Source: Alsobacter sp046349155 (GTDB taxonomy: Bacteria > Pseudomonadota > Alphaproteobacteria > Rhizobiales > Beijerinckiaceae). From it: DNA of 64,000 nt. The stretch's first letter is position 1. Each line of letters begins with the position of its first letter. Below, piece after piece: positions 26,337 through 34,023 of the stretch. Where the stretch lies: positions 124,001 through 188,000 of the forward strand of contig JAXMCW010000005.1 in assembly GCA_046349155.1 (NCBI GenBank), in the 5' to 3' direction. The notes under the pieces were generated by a model. That model did not search any database. It was not told the DNA's origin and worked only from the letters and a program-made list of their open reading frames with translations. The position numbers and the translations under genes were made by a program.

Positions 26337-28379
26337 ATGAGCGGGTTGCGCCATGTGCTCGGCGTCGATGTCGGCGGCACCTTCACAGACTTCGTCGCCT
26401 ATGATCCCCTGACAGGGCGTGTCGATGTCTGGAAGGAGCTGTCCACGCCGACCGATCCGGTCAGCGGAATCCTGTCGGGGCTGGCCCAGCATCCCGACGC
26501 CGGCCAGCTCGCCAATCTGCGGGTCGGGACCACCGTCGCAACCAACGCCATGCTGGAGCGCAAGGGCGCGACACTCGCCTTCGTCACGACGAAAGGCTTC
26601 CGGGACGTGCCGTTCATTCAGCGCGGCAACCGGAAATTCCACTACGACATGAGCTGGGTGAAGCCGAAGCCGCTGGTGAAGCGCCGGCACTGCTTCGAGC
26701 TCGACGAGCGCATCGACGCTTACGGCGAGGTGGTCACGCCGCTTGACGACGCGCAGGTGCGCCGCCTCGCCGCCGAGATCCGGGCCATTCCGGAGATCGA
26801 GGCCGTCGCGGTGTGCCTGCTTTTCTCCTACCTTAATCCCGACCACGAGCAGCGGGTCGGCCGGATCCTCGTCGAGGAACTGCCCGGCAAGGCGATCTCG
26901 ATCTCCTACGACGTCCTGCCGAAGTGGAAGGAATACGAGCGCGCCTCCACGACAATCGCGGACGCCTATCTGAAGCCCGTGGTCAGCCGCCAGTTGCGGG
27001 CCATGCGGGGGCGGCTCGACGAGGCCGGGATAAAGGCGCCGGCCGTCATCATCCGCTCGAACGGCGGGGAGATGACGCTTGAGGCCGCTGCGGACGCTCC
27101 GGTGCAGATGGTGCTCTCGGGACCGACGGGCGGCGTCATCGCCAGCCGCTTCGTCGCCGATGAGCTCGGCATCGACCACATGGTGACGATCGACATGGGC
27201 GGCACCTCGACCGACGTGTCGACCGTGATCGGCCGCAAGGAGAGCTTCACCACGGCCTTCGAGATCGAATGGGGCGTGCCGATCCAGGTGCCGATGATCG
27301 ACATCCGCACCATCGGGGCGGGCGGCGGCTCCATCGCGTGGATTGACAAGGGCGGCATGCTGCAGGTCGGCCCGCAGAGCGCCGGCGCGCGCCCGGGCCC
27401 TGCCTGCTATGGCCGCGGCGGGACGGAGGCCACCGTCACCGACGCCAATCTCGTGCTCGGCCGCATCAATCCCCTGAATTTCCTCGGCGGCCGCATGACG
27501 CTCGACGTCGCGGCGGCTCGCGCGGCGATCGGCAGGGTGGCCAGCCAGCTCGGCCAGTCCGTCGAGGACACCGCCCTCGCCATCGCCCGGGTCGTCGACA
27601 ACAACATGGTCGGCGCGCTGCGCTCGGTGCTGATCGAGCGAGGGCTGGACCCTCGCGACTTCACCTTGTGCGCCTTTGGCGGCGCCACTCCGTTGCACGC
27701 GAGCCCCCTGATGCGCGAGATGGGCATCCCGCGCGCCGTGGTGCCGGTGCATCCCGCGCAGTTCTCGGCCTATGGCTTCATCATGACCAACCCGCGCGTC
27801 GACCGGCAGCGCACGACGCAGCTGATCTCGACGCGCTTCGACGCGGCCCGCGCCAACACCGTCATGGACGAACTCGTCGGGCAGTGCCTCGACGAGCTGA
27901 AAGCGCAGGGCTACGAGCGCGACATCGAAGTCCATCGCGCGCTTGAGATGCGCTATCTCGGCCAGAACTACGAGCTCGAGCTGCCGTTGACCCAGCAGCG
28001 GTTCGAGGAGGCGACCATCGATCGGCTGTGGACGTTGTTCCACCAGACGCATCACGCCCGCTTCGGCTTCTCGACGCCGGGCGAGATCATCGAGATCGTC
28101 AACTACGTCGTGACGGCCATCGCACGTACGCCCAAGCCGGCCTTGCCGGACCTGCCAGCCGCCACGAGCGGCGCCGTCGAACCGCGGGAGATGCGACGTG
28201 TCTGGTACGTTGGCGGCCCGCGCGACGTCCCCGTCTACGACCGCAGGGAGCTGCGTCCCGGCCATGTCGTCATGGGTCCGGCTCTCATCGAGGAGCAGGC
28301 CTCGGTGACGGTGCTCGAGGCGGGCCACCGCCTGCAGATCCACCGGCACGCCCACATGCTGATCGACAGCGCGGAGTAA
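26337..28379 (+). CDS. hyuA: Hydantoinase/oxoprolinase subunit A
   Basis: A 680-residue protein. Residues 11-18 (DVGGTFTD) form the N-terminal phosphate-binding loop of the sugar-kinase-like fold; VGTTVATNAMLERKGATLAF, FSYLNPDHEQRVG and IDMGGTSTDVSTVIGR (second ATP loop, near 285) follow; GAGGGSIAWIDKGGMLQVGP is a family hallmark. With HyuB it opens cyclic amides using ATP. Known members act on hydantoins, 5-oxoproline and caprolactam. GGAGGAAA lies 10 bases before the ATG. Five bases separate it from hyuB. The substrate is unassigned. Confidence 0.9.
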   Translation: MSGLRHVLGVDVGGTFTDFVAYDPLTGRVDVWKELSTPTDPVSGILSGLAQHPDAGQLANLRVGTTVATNAMLERKGATLAFVTTKGFRDVPFIQRGNRKFHYDMSWVKPKPLVKRRHCFELDERIDAYGEVVTPLDDAQVRRLAAEIRAIPEIEAVAVCLLFSYLNPDHEQRVGRILVEELPGKAISISYDVLPKWKEYERASTTIADAYLKPVVSRQLRAMRGRLDEAGIKAPAVIIRSNGGEMTLEAAADAPVQMVLSGPTGGVIASRFVADELGIDHMVTIDMGGTSTDVSTVIGRKESFTTAFEIEWGVPIQVPMIDIRTIGAGGGSIAWIDKGGMLQVGPQSAGARPGPACYGRGGTEATVTDANLVLGRINPLNFLGGRMTLDVAAARAAIGRVASQLGQSVEDTALAIARVVDNNMVGALRSVLIERGLDPRDFTLCAFGGATPLHASPLMREMGIPRAVVPVHPAQFSAYGFIMTNPRVDRQRTTQLISTRFDAARANTVMDELVGQCLDELKAQGYERDIEVHRALEMRYLGQNYELELPLTQQRFEEATIDRLWTLFHQTHHARFGFSTPGEIIEIVNYVVTAIARTPKPALPDLPAATSGAVEPREMRRVWYVGGPRDVPVYDRRELRPGHVVMGPALIEEQASVTVLEAGHRLQIHRHAHMLIDSAE

Positions 28380-28384
28380 GAGCG

Positions 28385-30325
28385 ATGCGCTTTTCCGACA
28401 ACGGCTTCTACATTGAGAAATACGTGAAGTGCGCCAATTGCGGCATGCTGGTCTACGGACCCGGCGTCCCCAGGAGCGAAGGCAAGGGCAAGCCGAAGAT
28501 CTACTGCACGGAGTGGTGCGTGGCCTGGGCAGATGGTCGGGCGAAGGCGGAAGGGTCCTATTTCCGATTGCCCATCGTCCAGCCGAAGTTGCCGGTCGAG
28601 ACGAAGTACCGCGGGGGCGGTGTGCGGCCCACCCCCGACATGGTGATGATGAAGATCCTCGACTCCACCATGGTCTCGGTCTGCCGCGAGATGGGCATCC
28701 TGCTGATGAAGACGTCCTACTCGACGATCTTCAACGAGGGGCTCGACTTCACCTGCGCGCTCGCCGACGCCAAGGGCGACATGATCGCCTGCGCCGAGTT
28801 CTGCCCGACGATGATCGGCGGCATGCCTCTGCTGATCAAGACATGCGCGCAGGAGATCCCCTTCGAGACGCTCAAGGACGGCGACATCATCCTGCACAAC
28901 GATCCCTATCGCGGCGGCCTGCACTGTCCCGAGCACACCTTCTTCAAGCCTTTCTTCGTCGATGGCGAGCTCATGGGCTTTGCGGTGTGCATCGGCCACA
29001 TCGCCGAGATCGGCGGCATGGTGCCCGGCGCGTTCTGCGGCGAGGCGACCGAGATCTTCCACGAGGGGCTGCGCGTTCCTCCCGTAAAGATCCAGAAGGA
29101 GGGGCAGGACGTCGAGGAGGTGTGGAAGCTCCTTCTCGCCAACACCCGCACCCCACGCCAGAACTACGGGGATCTGCGCGCCATGATCGGCTGCGTCGAC
29201 CTCGGCGTCTCGCGCATCACGGAGATCGTGCACAAGTACGGCAAGCAGGTCTTCCGCAACACCTGCGAGGACCTGATGGACTATGCCGAGCGGCGGATGC
29301 GCGCGGAACTGTCGAGCTTCCCAGACGGTAAGTATGGCTTCCACGATATCGTCGAAAACGATGGCATCGAGCGAAAGGCCTATACCGTGGCGATCGACAT
29401 GTATGTCCAGGGTGACGAGGTGGTCGCCGACTACGATCGCTCCTCGCCGCAGGCAAGAGGCCCGATTAACGCCACGCTCGGGGTGGCTACCGGCGCCGTC
29501 TACAATGGGCTCCTGCACATCACCGATCCCTCGATCCCGAAGAACTCCGGCGCCTTCCGCCCGATCCGGGTCGTGTCGCCGCCTGGGCGGGTCACGAACG
29601 TTGACTATCCGGGGCCGCTCGTGGCGGGAAACACCGAGACGCATCCGCGCCTCGCCAACATCACCATCGGGGCGATGGGCGAGTGCGTTCCCGAGCGGGT
29701 GATGGCGTCGGAGAGTTGCACCGGGACGAACTTCGTGTTTGGGGGCAACCACCCCGACTATGACGAGTATTTCGCCTGCTATGACATCATGTCGGGCGGC
29801 TGGGGCGGACGCTTCGGCCATGATGGCAATGACTGCGTCATCGCCATCAACGGCAATTGCCGCTTCAACCCCACGGAGGTGTTCGAAACCCGCTTCCCAT
29901 TCCGCGTTGAAGATTGCGAGATGGTGACGGACTCGGGTGGCGCCGGACGCTGGCGTGGCGGGCTCGGCTATCGGCGCACCCTGCTCGCCACGGCCGTGCC
30001 GATCACCGGAAGCCAGTGCAGCGATCGCCACGAGGTAAAGCCTTGGGCGATCTTCGGAGGCGAGCCCGGCGGCAACGGAGCCACGTGGATCTGCAAGGCA
30101 GGGGCCGAGTCTTGGACGACGGTGCGTGAACTGTACGGCAAGGTGTCGTCCAGCAAGTATGCCAACATCACGCTCGAGCCGGGAGACCGCATCATGCTGG
30201 TCACGCCGGGGGGCGGCGGCTACGGCAGTTCCCTCGAGCGCGATCCGGCAGCCATCGCCGAGGACGTCGCCGAGGGCTATGTCTCACCAGCGTCGGCCGC
30301 GAGCCTGTATGGTTGGAAGGGCTGA
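28385..30325 (+). CDS. hyuB: Hydantoinase subunit B with N-terminal zinc-ribbon-like extension
   Basis: A 646-residue protein. From about residue 80 (TPDMVMMKILDSTMVSVCRE) it is a typical HyuB: HNDPYRGGLHCPEHTFF, GFAVCIGHIAEIGGMVPG, GPLVAGNTETHPRLANI, GGWGGRFGHDGNDCV, TDSGGAGRWRGGLGYRR and the terminal TPGGGGYGSS. Residues 1-60 are extra and contain C16-x2-C19 and C41-x3-C45, set in KCANCGML and YCTEWCVAW, like a small zinc-binding domain. Standard HyuB proteins begin near the PDM segment, so this is a fusion. The ATG at 28385 lies five bases after the hyuA stop, so translation is coupled. It likely works with HyuA on a lactam or hydantoin-like ring. Confidence 0.85.
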   Translation: MRFSDNGFYIEKYVKCANCGMLVYGPGVPRSEGKGKPKIYCTEWCVAWADGRAKAEGSYFRLPIVQPKLPVETKYRGGGVRPTPDMVMMKILDSTMVSVCREMGILLMKTSYSTIFNEGLDFTCALADAKGDMIACAEFCPTMIGGMPLLIKTCAQEIPFETLKDGDIILHNDPYRGGLHCPEHTFFKPFFVDGELMGFAVCIGHIAEIGGMVPGAFCGEATEIFHEGLRVPPVKIQKEGQDVEEVWKLLLANTRTPRQNYGDLRAMIGCVDLGVSRITEIVHKYGKQVFRNTCEDLMDYAERRMRAELSSFPDGKYGFHDIVENDGIERKAYTVAIDMYVQGDEVVADYDRSSPQARGPINATLGVATGAVYNGLLHITDPSIPKNSGAFRPIRVVSPPGRVTNVDYPGPLVAGNTETHPRLANITIGAMGECVPERVMASESCTGTNFVFGGNHPDYDEYFACYDIMSGGWGGRFGHDGNDCVIAINGNCRFNPTEVFETRFPFRVEDCEMVTDSGGAGRWRGGLGYRRTLLATAVPITGSQCSDRHEVKPWAIFGGEPGGNGATWICKAGAESWTTVRELYGKVSSSKYANITLEPGDRIMLVTPGGGGYGSSLERDPAAIAEDVAEGYVSPASAASLYGWKG

Positions 30326-30438
30326 CGTCGCATCGCACGCCCTTTAGGCGGGGCTGTCACGGCGCCGTCGCCTGGACGCGGGCAGGGCAGGGGTCCGCCA
30401 GTTCAGGCCGGCACACCCGCCGCGTCTCGCCAAGCCGA

Positions 30439-30470
30439 GAACGCGTCGGCTCGAAAGAGCCGATGCGTTC
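30439..30470. other. Strong 14-base-pair hairpin with GAAA loop
   Basis: GAACGCGTCGGCTC pairs with GAGCCGATGCGTTC (one G-U wobble) around the loop GAAA. It lies 114 bases after the hyuB stop on the plus strand. There is no T-run, so it is not a classical terminator. It could protect the hyu transcript's 3' end or be part of a mobile element. Confidence 0.5.
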
Positions 30471-30559
30471 GGGCGGAGGTCAGGTGACGGGGGAAAAGTG
30501 TTGTAGGTGGCGGCATGCATGGACAAGCACCGTTGCGCCGACCCCGACGACATGCAGCC

Positions 30560-30830
30560 TTGCAGATTCCACTCTCGTCGTCGCACCGGCACATGCGAAC
30601 TTTCGAGGACGTCCAGGACCTCACCTGCGGCGTCCAACACTCGCCGGAGATCGATCTGCTTTCCATCGATCCGGACGAACGTCTCATCCAGGTGCCAGCG
30701 GCCATGGGGCTTGGATCGGCGAGCCCGCAGTCACGATCGCCGGACGCGAGCGATCCAAGGGACCTGCATCCGAAGCTTGTGCAATACGACGCGCGTGACG
30801 GTTCCACTCAACCATCCGGACCCCGAGATG
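30560..30830 (-). pseudogene. IS6-family transposase remnant
   Basis: The minus strand reads SKPHGRWHLDETFVRIDGK, then LDAAGEVLDVLESS. The first is the catalytic WHLDE.[FV].RI.GK segment with the first DDE aspartate, and the second matches the family's VD..GEVLD.L. The expected continuation with RRR...A and the other two acidic residues has decayed, and the upstream part is interrupted by stops. No terminal inverted repeats were found. Confidence 0.6.
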
Positions 30831-31102
30831 AGCCGGCCGGTGTCCGCGTCACGATCGTTCGGTAAAGGTGGTTGCGTGTCCGCGATTTGAACCTGCCCGC
30901 AGCAGTGCAATACGGCTCTGCCCCGTCGAACTCACATTTGGGAGCGCGACCCACCTTCTGACTCTTCCGCCCGATTGAGTGTGTAACCGCGGTGTAACCG
31001 CGATCTATAAAGCTCGTTCGGAGAGTGTCCGGCGCCAGTTACGCGATGCCACGCGGATGCGTTCCGGATCATTCAAGGTGCATCGATTTGGCGGGAGAAA
31101 AA

Positions 31103-31179
31103 TGGCGCGCCCGGAACGATTCGAACGTCCGACCCTCAGATTCGTAGTCTGATGCTCTATCCAGCTGAGCTACGGGCGC
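31103..31179 (-). tRNA. tRNA-Arg (anticodon ACG)
   Basis: On the minus strand GCGCCCG pairs with CGGGCGC, followed by discriminator G and an encoded CCA. The D arm is GCTC...GAGC, the anticodon stem TCAGA/TCTGA encloses the loop CTACGAA with anticodon ACG (read as ICG after editing), and the T arm contains GTTCGAATC. The length is 77 bases including CCA. Confidence 0.95.
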
Positions 31180-31317
31180 GCAGGTGGCAGGTGACCGCCA
31201 CGGAGCGTCGATCTAACGGCTTCACGGGTGGTTTGCAACCCCCTCGGAACAGCTTTTCCGCGGCTGTTTCCTGAGTGGGGCCCCCGGCCCGCGGCCGCGA
31301 TCGCCGACGCGTTCGTG

Positions 31318-31995
31318 TCAGAACCAGGCGACCTCGCCGGAACCGTCCGAGCGGTCGGCCATGACGATGACCCGGGTGCCGACCGGCGCCCGGCGGTAGA
31401 GGTCGATCACGTCCTGGTTGATCATGCGGATGCAGCCGGACGATACCCGGGTGCCGATCGTGTCGGGCTCGTTCGTGCCGTGGATCCGGTACAGGGTGTC
31501 GCGGTCGCCCTGGTAGAGGTACATGGCTCTCGCACCGAGCGGGTTGTCCAGTCCAGGCGGCATGCCGTTGGCGTATTGGCGCAGTTCCGGTTGACGCAGG
31601 ATCATCTCGGAGGGGGGCGTCCATTTCGGCCATTCCGCCTTGCGCCGGATCTGGGCGCGGCCATTCCAGCCGAAACCCTCGCGGCCGACGCCCACGCCGT
31701 AGCGGACCGCACTTCCTTGGCCCTCCACGAAATAGAGATGTCGTTCCGTCGGGTCGATCACGATGGTTCCGGGCGCTTCCGGGCCGTCATACGCCACACG
31801 CGTGCGCAGGAATTCGGGGTCGATGCGTGAAACGTCGACAGGGGGCACCGGATAGCGCTCGTCCACGATCGGACCATACATCTCGGCGACGGTAGGAGGG
31901 ACAAAGGGGCCCACGGCCATCGGAGTGATGGGACGCGAGGTCACGCACCCGGCCAGCGCGAACGGCAAGCCGAGAGAGACGAGGCGGCGGGACAT
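31318..31995 (-). CDS. L,D-transpeptidase lipoprotein (YkuD/ErfK family)
   Basis: A 225-residue protein. Residues 1-17 give a lipoprotein signal with lipobox LAGC (Cys17). The YkuD domain carries YRIHGTNEPDTIGTRVSSGC then IRM, holding the catalytic His and Cys, and PLGARAMYLYQGDRDTLYRI before it. Such enzymes make 3-3 crosslinks in peptidoglycan or attach proteins to it at the outer membrane side. The ATG at 31995 gives a proper lipoprotein signal; a TTG seven codons earlier is also open. No ribosome-binding site is obvious at either. Confidence 0.85.
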   Translation of the reverse strand: MSRRLVSLGLPFALAGCVTSRPITPMAVGPFVPPTVAEMYGPIVDERYPVPPVDVSRIDPEFLRTRVAYDGPEAPGTIVIDPTERHLYFVEGQGSAVRYGVGVGREGFGWNGRAQIRRKAEWPKWTPPSEMILRQPELRQYANGMPPGLDNPLGARAMYLYQGDRDTLYRIHGTNEPDTIGTRVSSGCIRMINQDVIDLYRRAPVGTRVIVMADRSDGSGEVAWF

Positions 31996-32016
31996 CCAGA
32001 AGGGGGAAGACGACAA

Positions 32017-32411
32017 GGCGGGACCAATCCAGGCGAAAGAGATTCATGCGGGATCAGCGTGGGTCACTGACACACGCTGTCGTGGTATGTCTCGACTTGG
32101 CGTCAACTCCAAGGCAAAGGCTCAGCAGGGACCCTGATCGGTTCCCTGTGTCACCCGAAAGCCAGGGAGCCCAGCCAGAACAGGCCCGTCATGAGTCCTG
32201 CAAGGATGATCCAACCACTGTCCATCATGGCACCGGTCACGGTGAGGATGGCTTTCCAACGCGGCGGCTGCGGCCGGGTTCCAGATCTGTCCTGCGGCCC
32301 TTGCGACTTGGCCTGGGATGATGCGTCCCGGTCACGCCCGCGGTGCCCGGCCCAAGCCTGCCATGATCGCGTGCGAGCGTCAGGCTGGCCTGCGCGGTTT
32401 CAGGAGACGTC
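32017..32411. other. Gap between divergent genes
   Basis: About 395 bases between the L,D-transpeptidase and the S10 peptidase. No gene, terminator or repeat is recognisable. It ends with AGGAGA four bases before the peptidase start. Confidence 0.4.
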
Positions 32412-34010
32412 ATGCGCCGTATCCCCCCTGTTGTGCTGCTTCTCGGCCCGGCCCTCGGGGCGGCGCTCTTTCTTGCTCTGCCTGGCCCCGCAGGAGGCTC
32501 TTCGGCCCTGGCCCAGGAGCATGCGGGGCAATCCGGCGAGCGCCCGGCAGGGCAGGCGGAGGGCGACAAGGCCTCTCCGCAGCAGCGCCCGGCGCCTGAT
32601 GGCCGGCGGCTCCCGGTCGACCAGATCACACGACACACGCTGACGCTGCCTGACCGGACGCTGGCCTTCACCGCCACCACGGGAACCGTGCAACTCTTTG
32701 ACGGGGAGGGCGGGCCGCTCCTCGCCGAGGTCGCCGCGATGTCCTTCGTCAAGGATGGGGAGAATCCCGGGCGCCGCCCTGTCGCCTTCCTGTTCAACGG
32801 CGGACCGGGCGCCGCGTCGGGCTACCTGAACGTCGGCGCTGTTGGTCCGTGGCGGGTGCCCATCGAGAAGCCCGCGCCGTCGGACCCGCCCGTCGCCCTC
32901 CCCAACGCGGAAACCTGGCTGGACTTCGCGGACCTCGTCTTCATCGACCCCGTCGGGACGGGCTACAGCTGGACCACGGCGCGCGGGGACGAGGCGCGGC
33001 GGCGGTTCTGGTCCGTCGATGGGGACATATCCGCCCTGGCCACCGTCATTCGCAAGTGGATCGAGCGCAACGGCCGGCAGGCGTCGCCCAAGATCCTGGT
33101 CGGCGAGAGCTATGGCGGTTTCCGCGCGCCCAAGGTGGCGCGTGCGCTCCAGACCGAGCAGGGCGTCGGCGTGGCAGGCCTCGTCCTCCTTTCGCCCGTC
33201 CTCGACTTCAGCTGGCGCTTCGAGGACCGCCACAGCCCCATGCGTTGGGTCTCCGAACTCCCGTCGATGGCCGCAGCCCAGCGCGAGTCGGTCGGCCCCG
33301 ACCAACGCGGCGCCGTGCCGGATCTCGCCGATGTCGAGGACTATGCGGCCGGCGACTACATGGTGGACCTCTTGCGCGGAATCCAGGACCAGGCCGTCCT
33401 CGAGCGCACGTCCAGGGAGGTCGCGCGTTTCACGGGCCTCGATCTCGCGCTGGTACGCCGCCTGGGCGGGCGGGTGGACACGAGCACGTTCCTGCGCGAG
33501 CGCGATCGCGCGCAAGGGCTGGTCGGCTCGGCCTATGACGCGACAGTGACGGGCCGCGACCCTGATCCCTATGCCGCCATCTCCCGGCCGGACGATCCCG
33601 TGCTGGTCGGCAACGAGGCTGTTCTCTCCAGCGCCATGACGGATCTCTACCGCAGGCTCGGCTGGCGCATCGACAGGCCCTATCGCCTGCTCAGCCGGGA
33701 GGTCGGAAATTCATGGCAATGGGGCGGGCGGCGGATGGCGCCCGAGGCGGTGAGCGACCTGCGGGAGGCTTTGGCGCTCGATGGCCGCCTCAAGGCGCTC
33801 GTGGCCCACGGAGCGACGGACCTCGTCACTCCCTATTTCGAGAACAAGCTGCTGTTGCGCCAACTCCCGGCCTTTCCACCGGACCGGCTGCGTCTGCAGG
33901 TCTATGGCGGCGGCCACATGTTCTACAGCCGCGAGGGCTCCCGAAAGGCGTTCCGGGCCGATGCCGAGGCCTTGGTGAAGAGCGTCACGCCGGCGGCCGC
34001 GGGCGAGTAG
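32412..34010 (+). CDS. Serine carboxypeptidase, peptidase family S10
   Basis: A 532-residue exported protein with a signal peptide (LLLGPALGAALFLALPG ... SSALAQ). Ser233 lies in LVGESYGGFRAPK; the Asp in AHGATDLVTPYF and the His in YGGGHMFYSRE complete the triad. FLFNGGPGAASGYLNVGAVG forms the oxyanion hole and C-terminal carboxylate recognition site typical of S10. The residues between the signal and residue 65 are a disordered Gln/Pro/Gly linker. It removes C-terminal amino acids from peptides in the periplasm. AGGAGA precedes the ATG. It stands alone on its strand. Confidence 0.88.
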   Translation: MRRIPPVVLLLGPALGAALFLALPGPAGGSSALAQEHAGQSGERPAGQAEGDKASPQQRPAPDGRRLPVDQITRHTLTLPDRTLAFTATTGTVQLFDGEGGPLLAEVAAMSFVKDGENPGRRPVAFLFNGGPGAASGYLNVGAVGPWRVPIEKPAPSDPPVALPNAETWLDFADLVFIDPVGTGYSWTTARGDEARRRFWSVDGDISALATVIRKWIERNGRQASPKILVGESYGGFRAPKVARALQTEQGVGVAGLVLLSPVLDFSWRFEDRHSPMRWVSELPSMAAAQRESVGPDQRGAVPDLADVEDYAAGDYMVDLLRGIQDQAVLERTSREVARFTGLDLALVRRLGGRVDTSTFLRERDRAQGLVGSAYDATVTGRDPDPYAAISRPDDPVLVGNEAVLSSAMTDLYRRLGWRIDRPYRLLSREVGNSWQWGGRRMAPEAVSDLREALALDGRLKALVAHGATDLVTPYFENKLLLRQLPAFPPDRLRLQVYGGGHMFYSREGSRKAFRADAEALVKSVTPAAAGE

Positions 34011-34023
34011 TCCGGCGCGCGGC

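Larger units (their letters stand above)
30326..31102. other. Long gap with hairpin and IS6 relic
   Basis: About 780 bases. It contains a strong hairpin at 30439-30470, an IS6-like transposase relic at about 30560-30830 and two tandem 11-base repeats (GTGTAACCGCG at 30981-30991 and 30992-31002). No intact gene is visible. Confidence 0.5.

Noticed and set aside
24969..28355. A 1128-codon open frame on the minus strand over the aminotransferase and hyuA genes
   Set aside because: Its product is Asp/His/Arg-rich without domains and is the antisense image of two clear genes. Typical of high-GC antisense frames.
28235..30031. A 598-codon minus-strand frame antisense to hyuB
   Set aside because: The hyuB frame has conserved motifs throughout; the antisense product has none.
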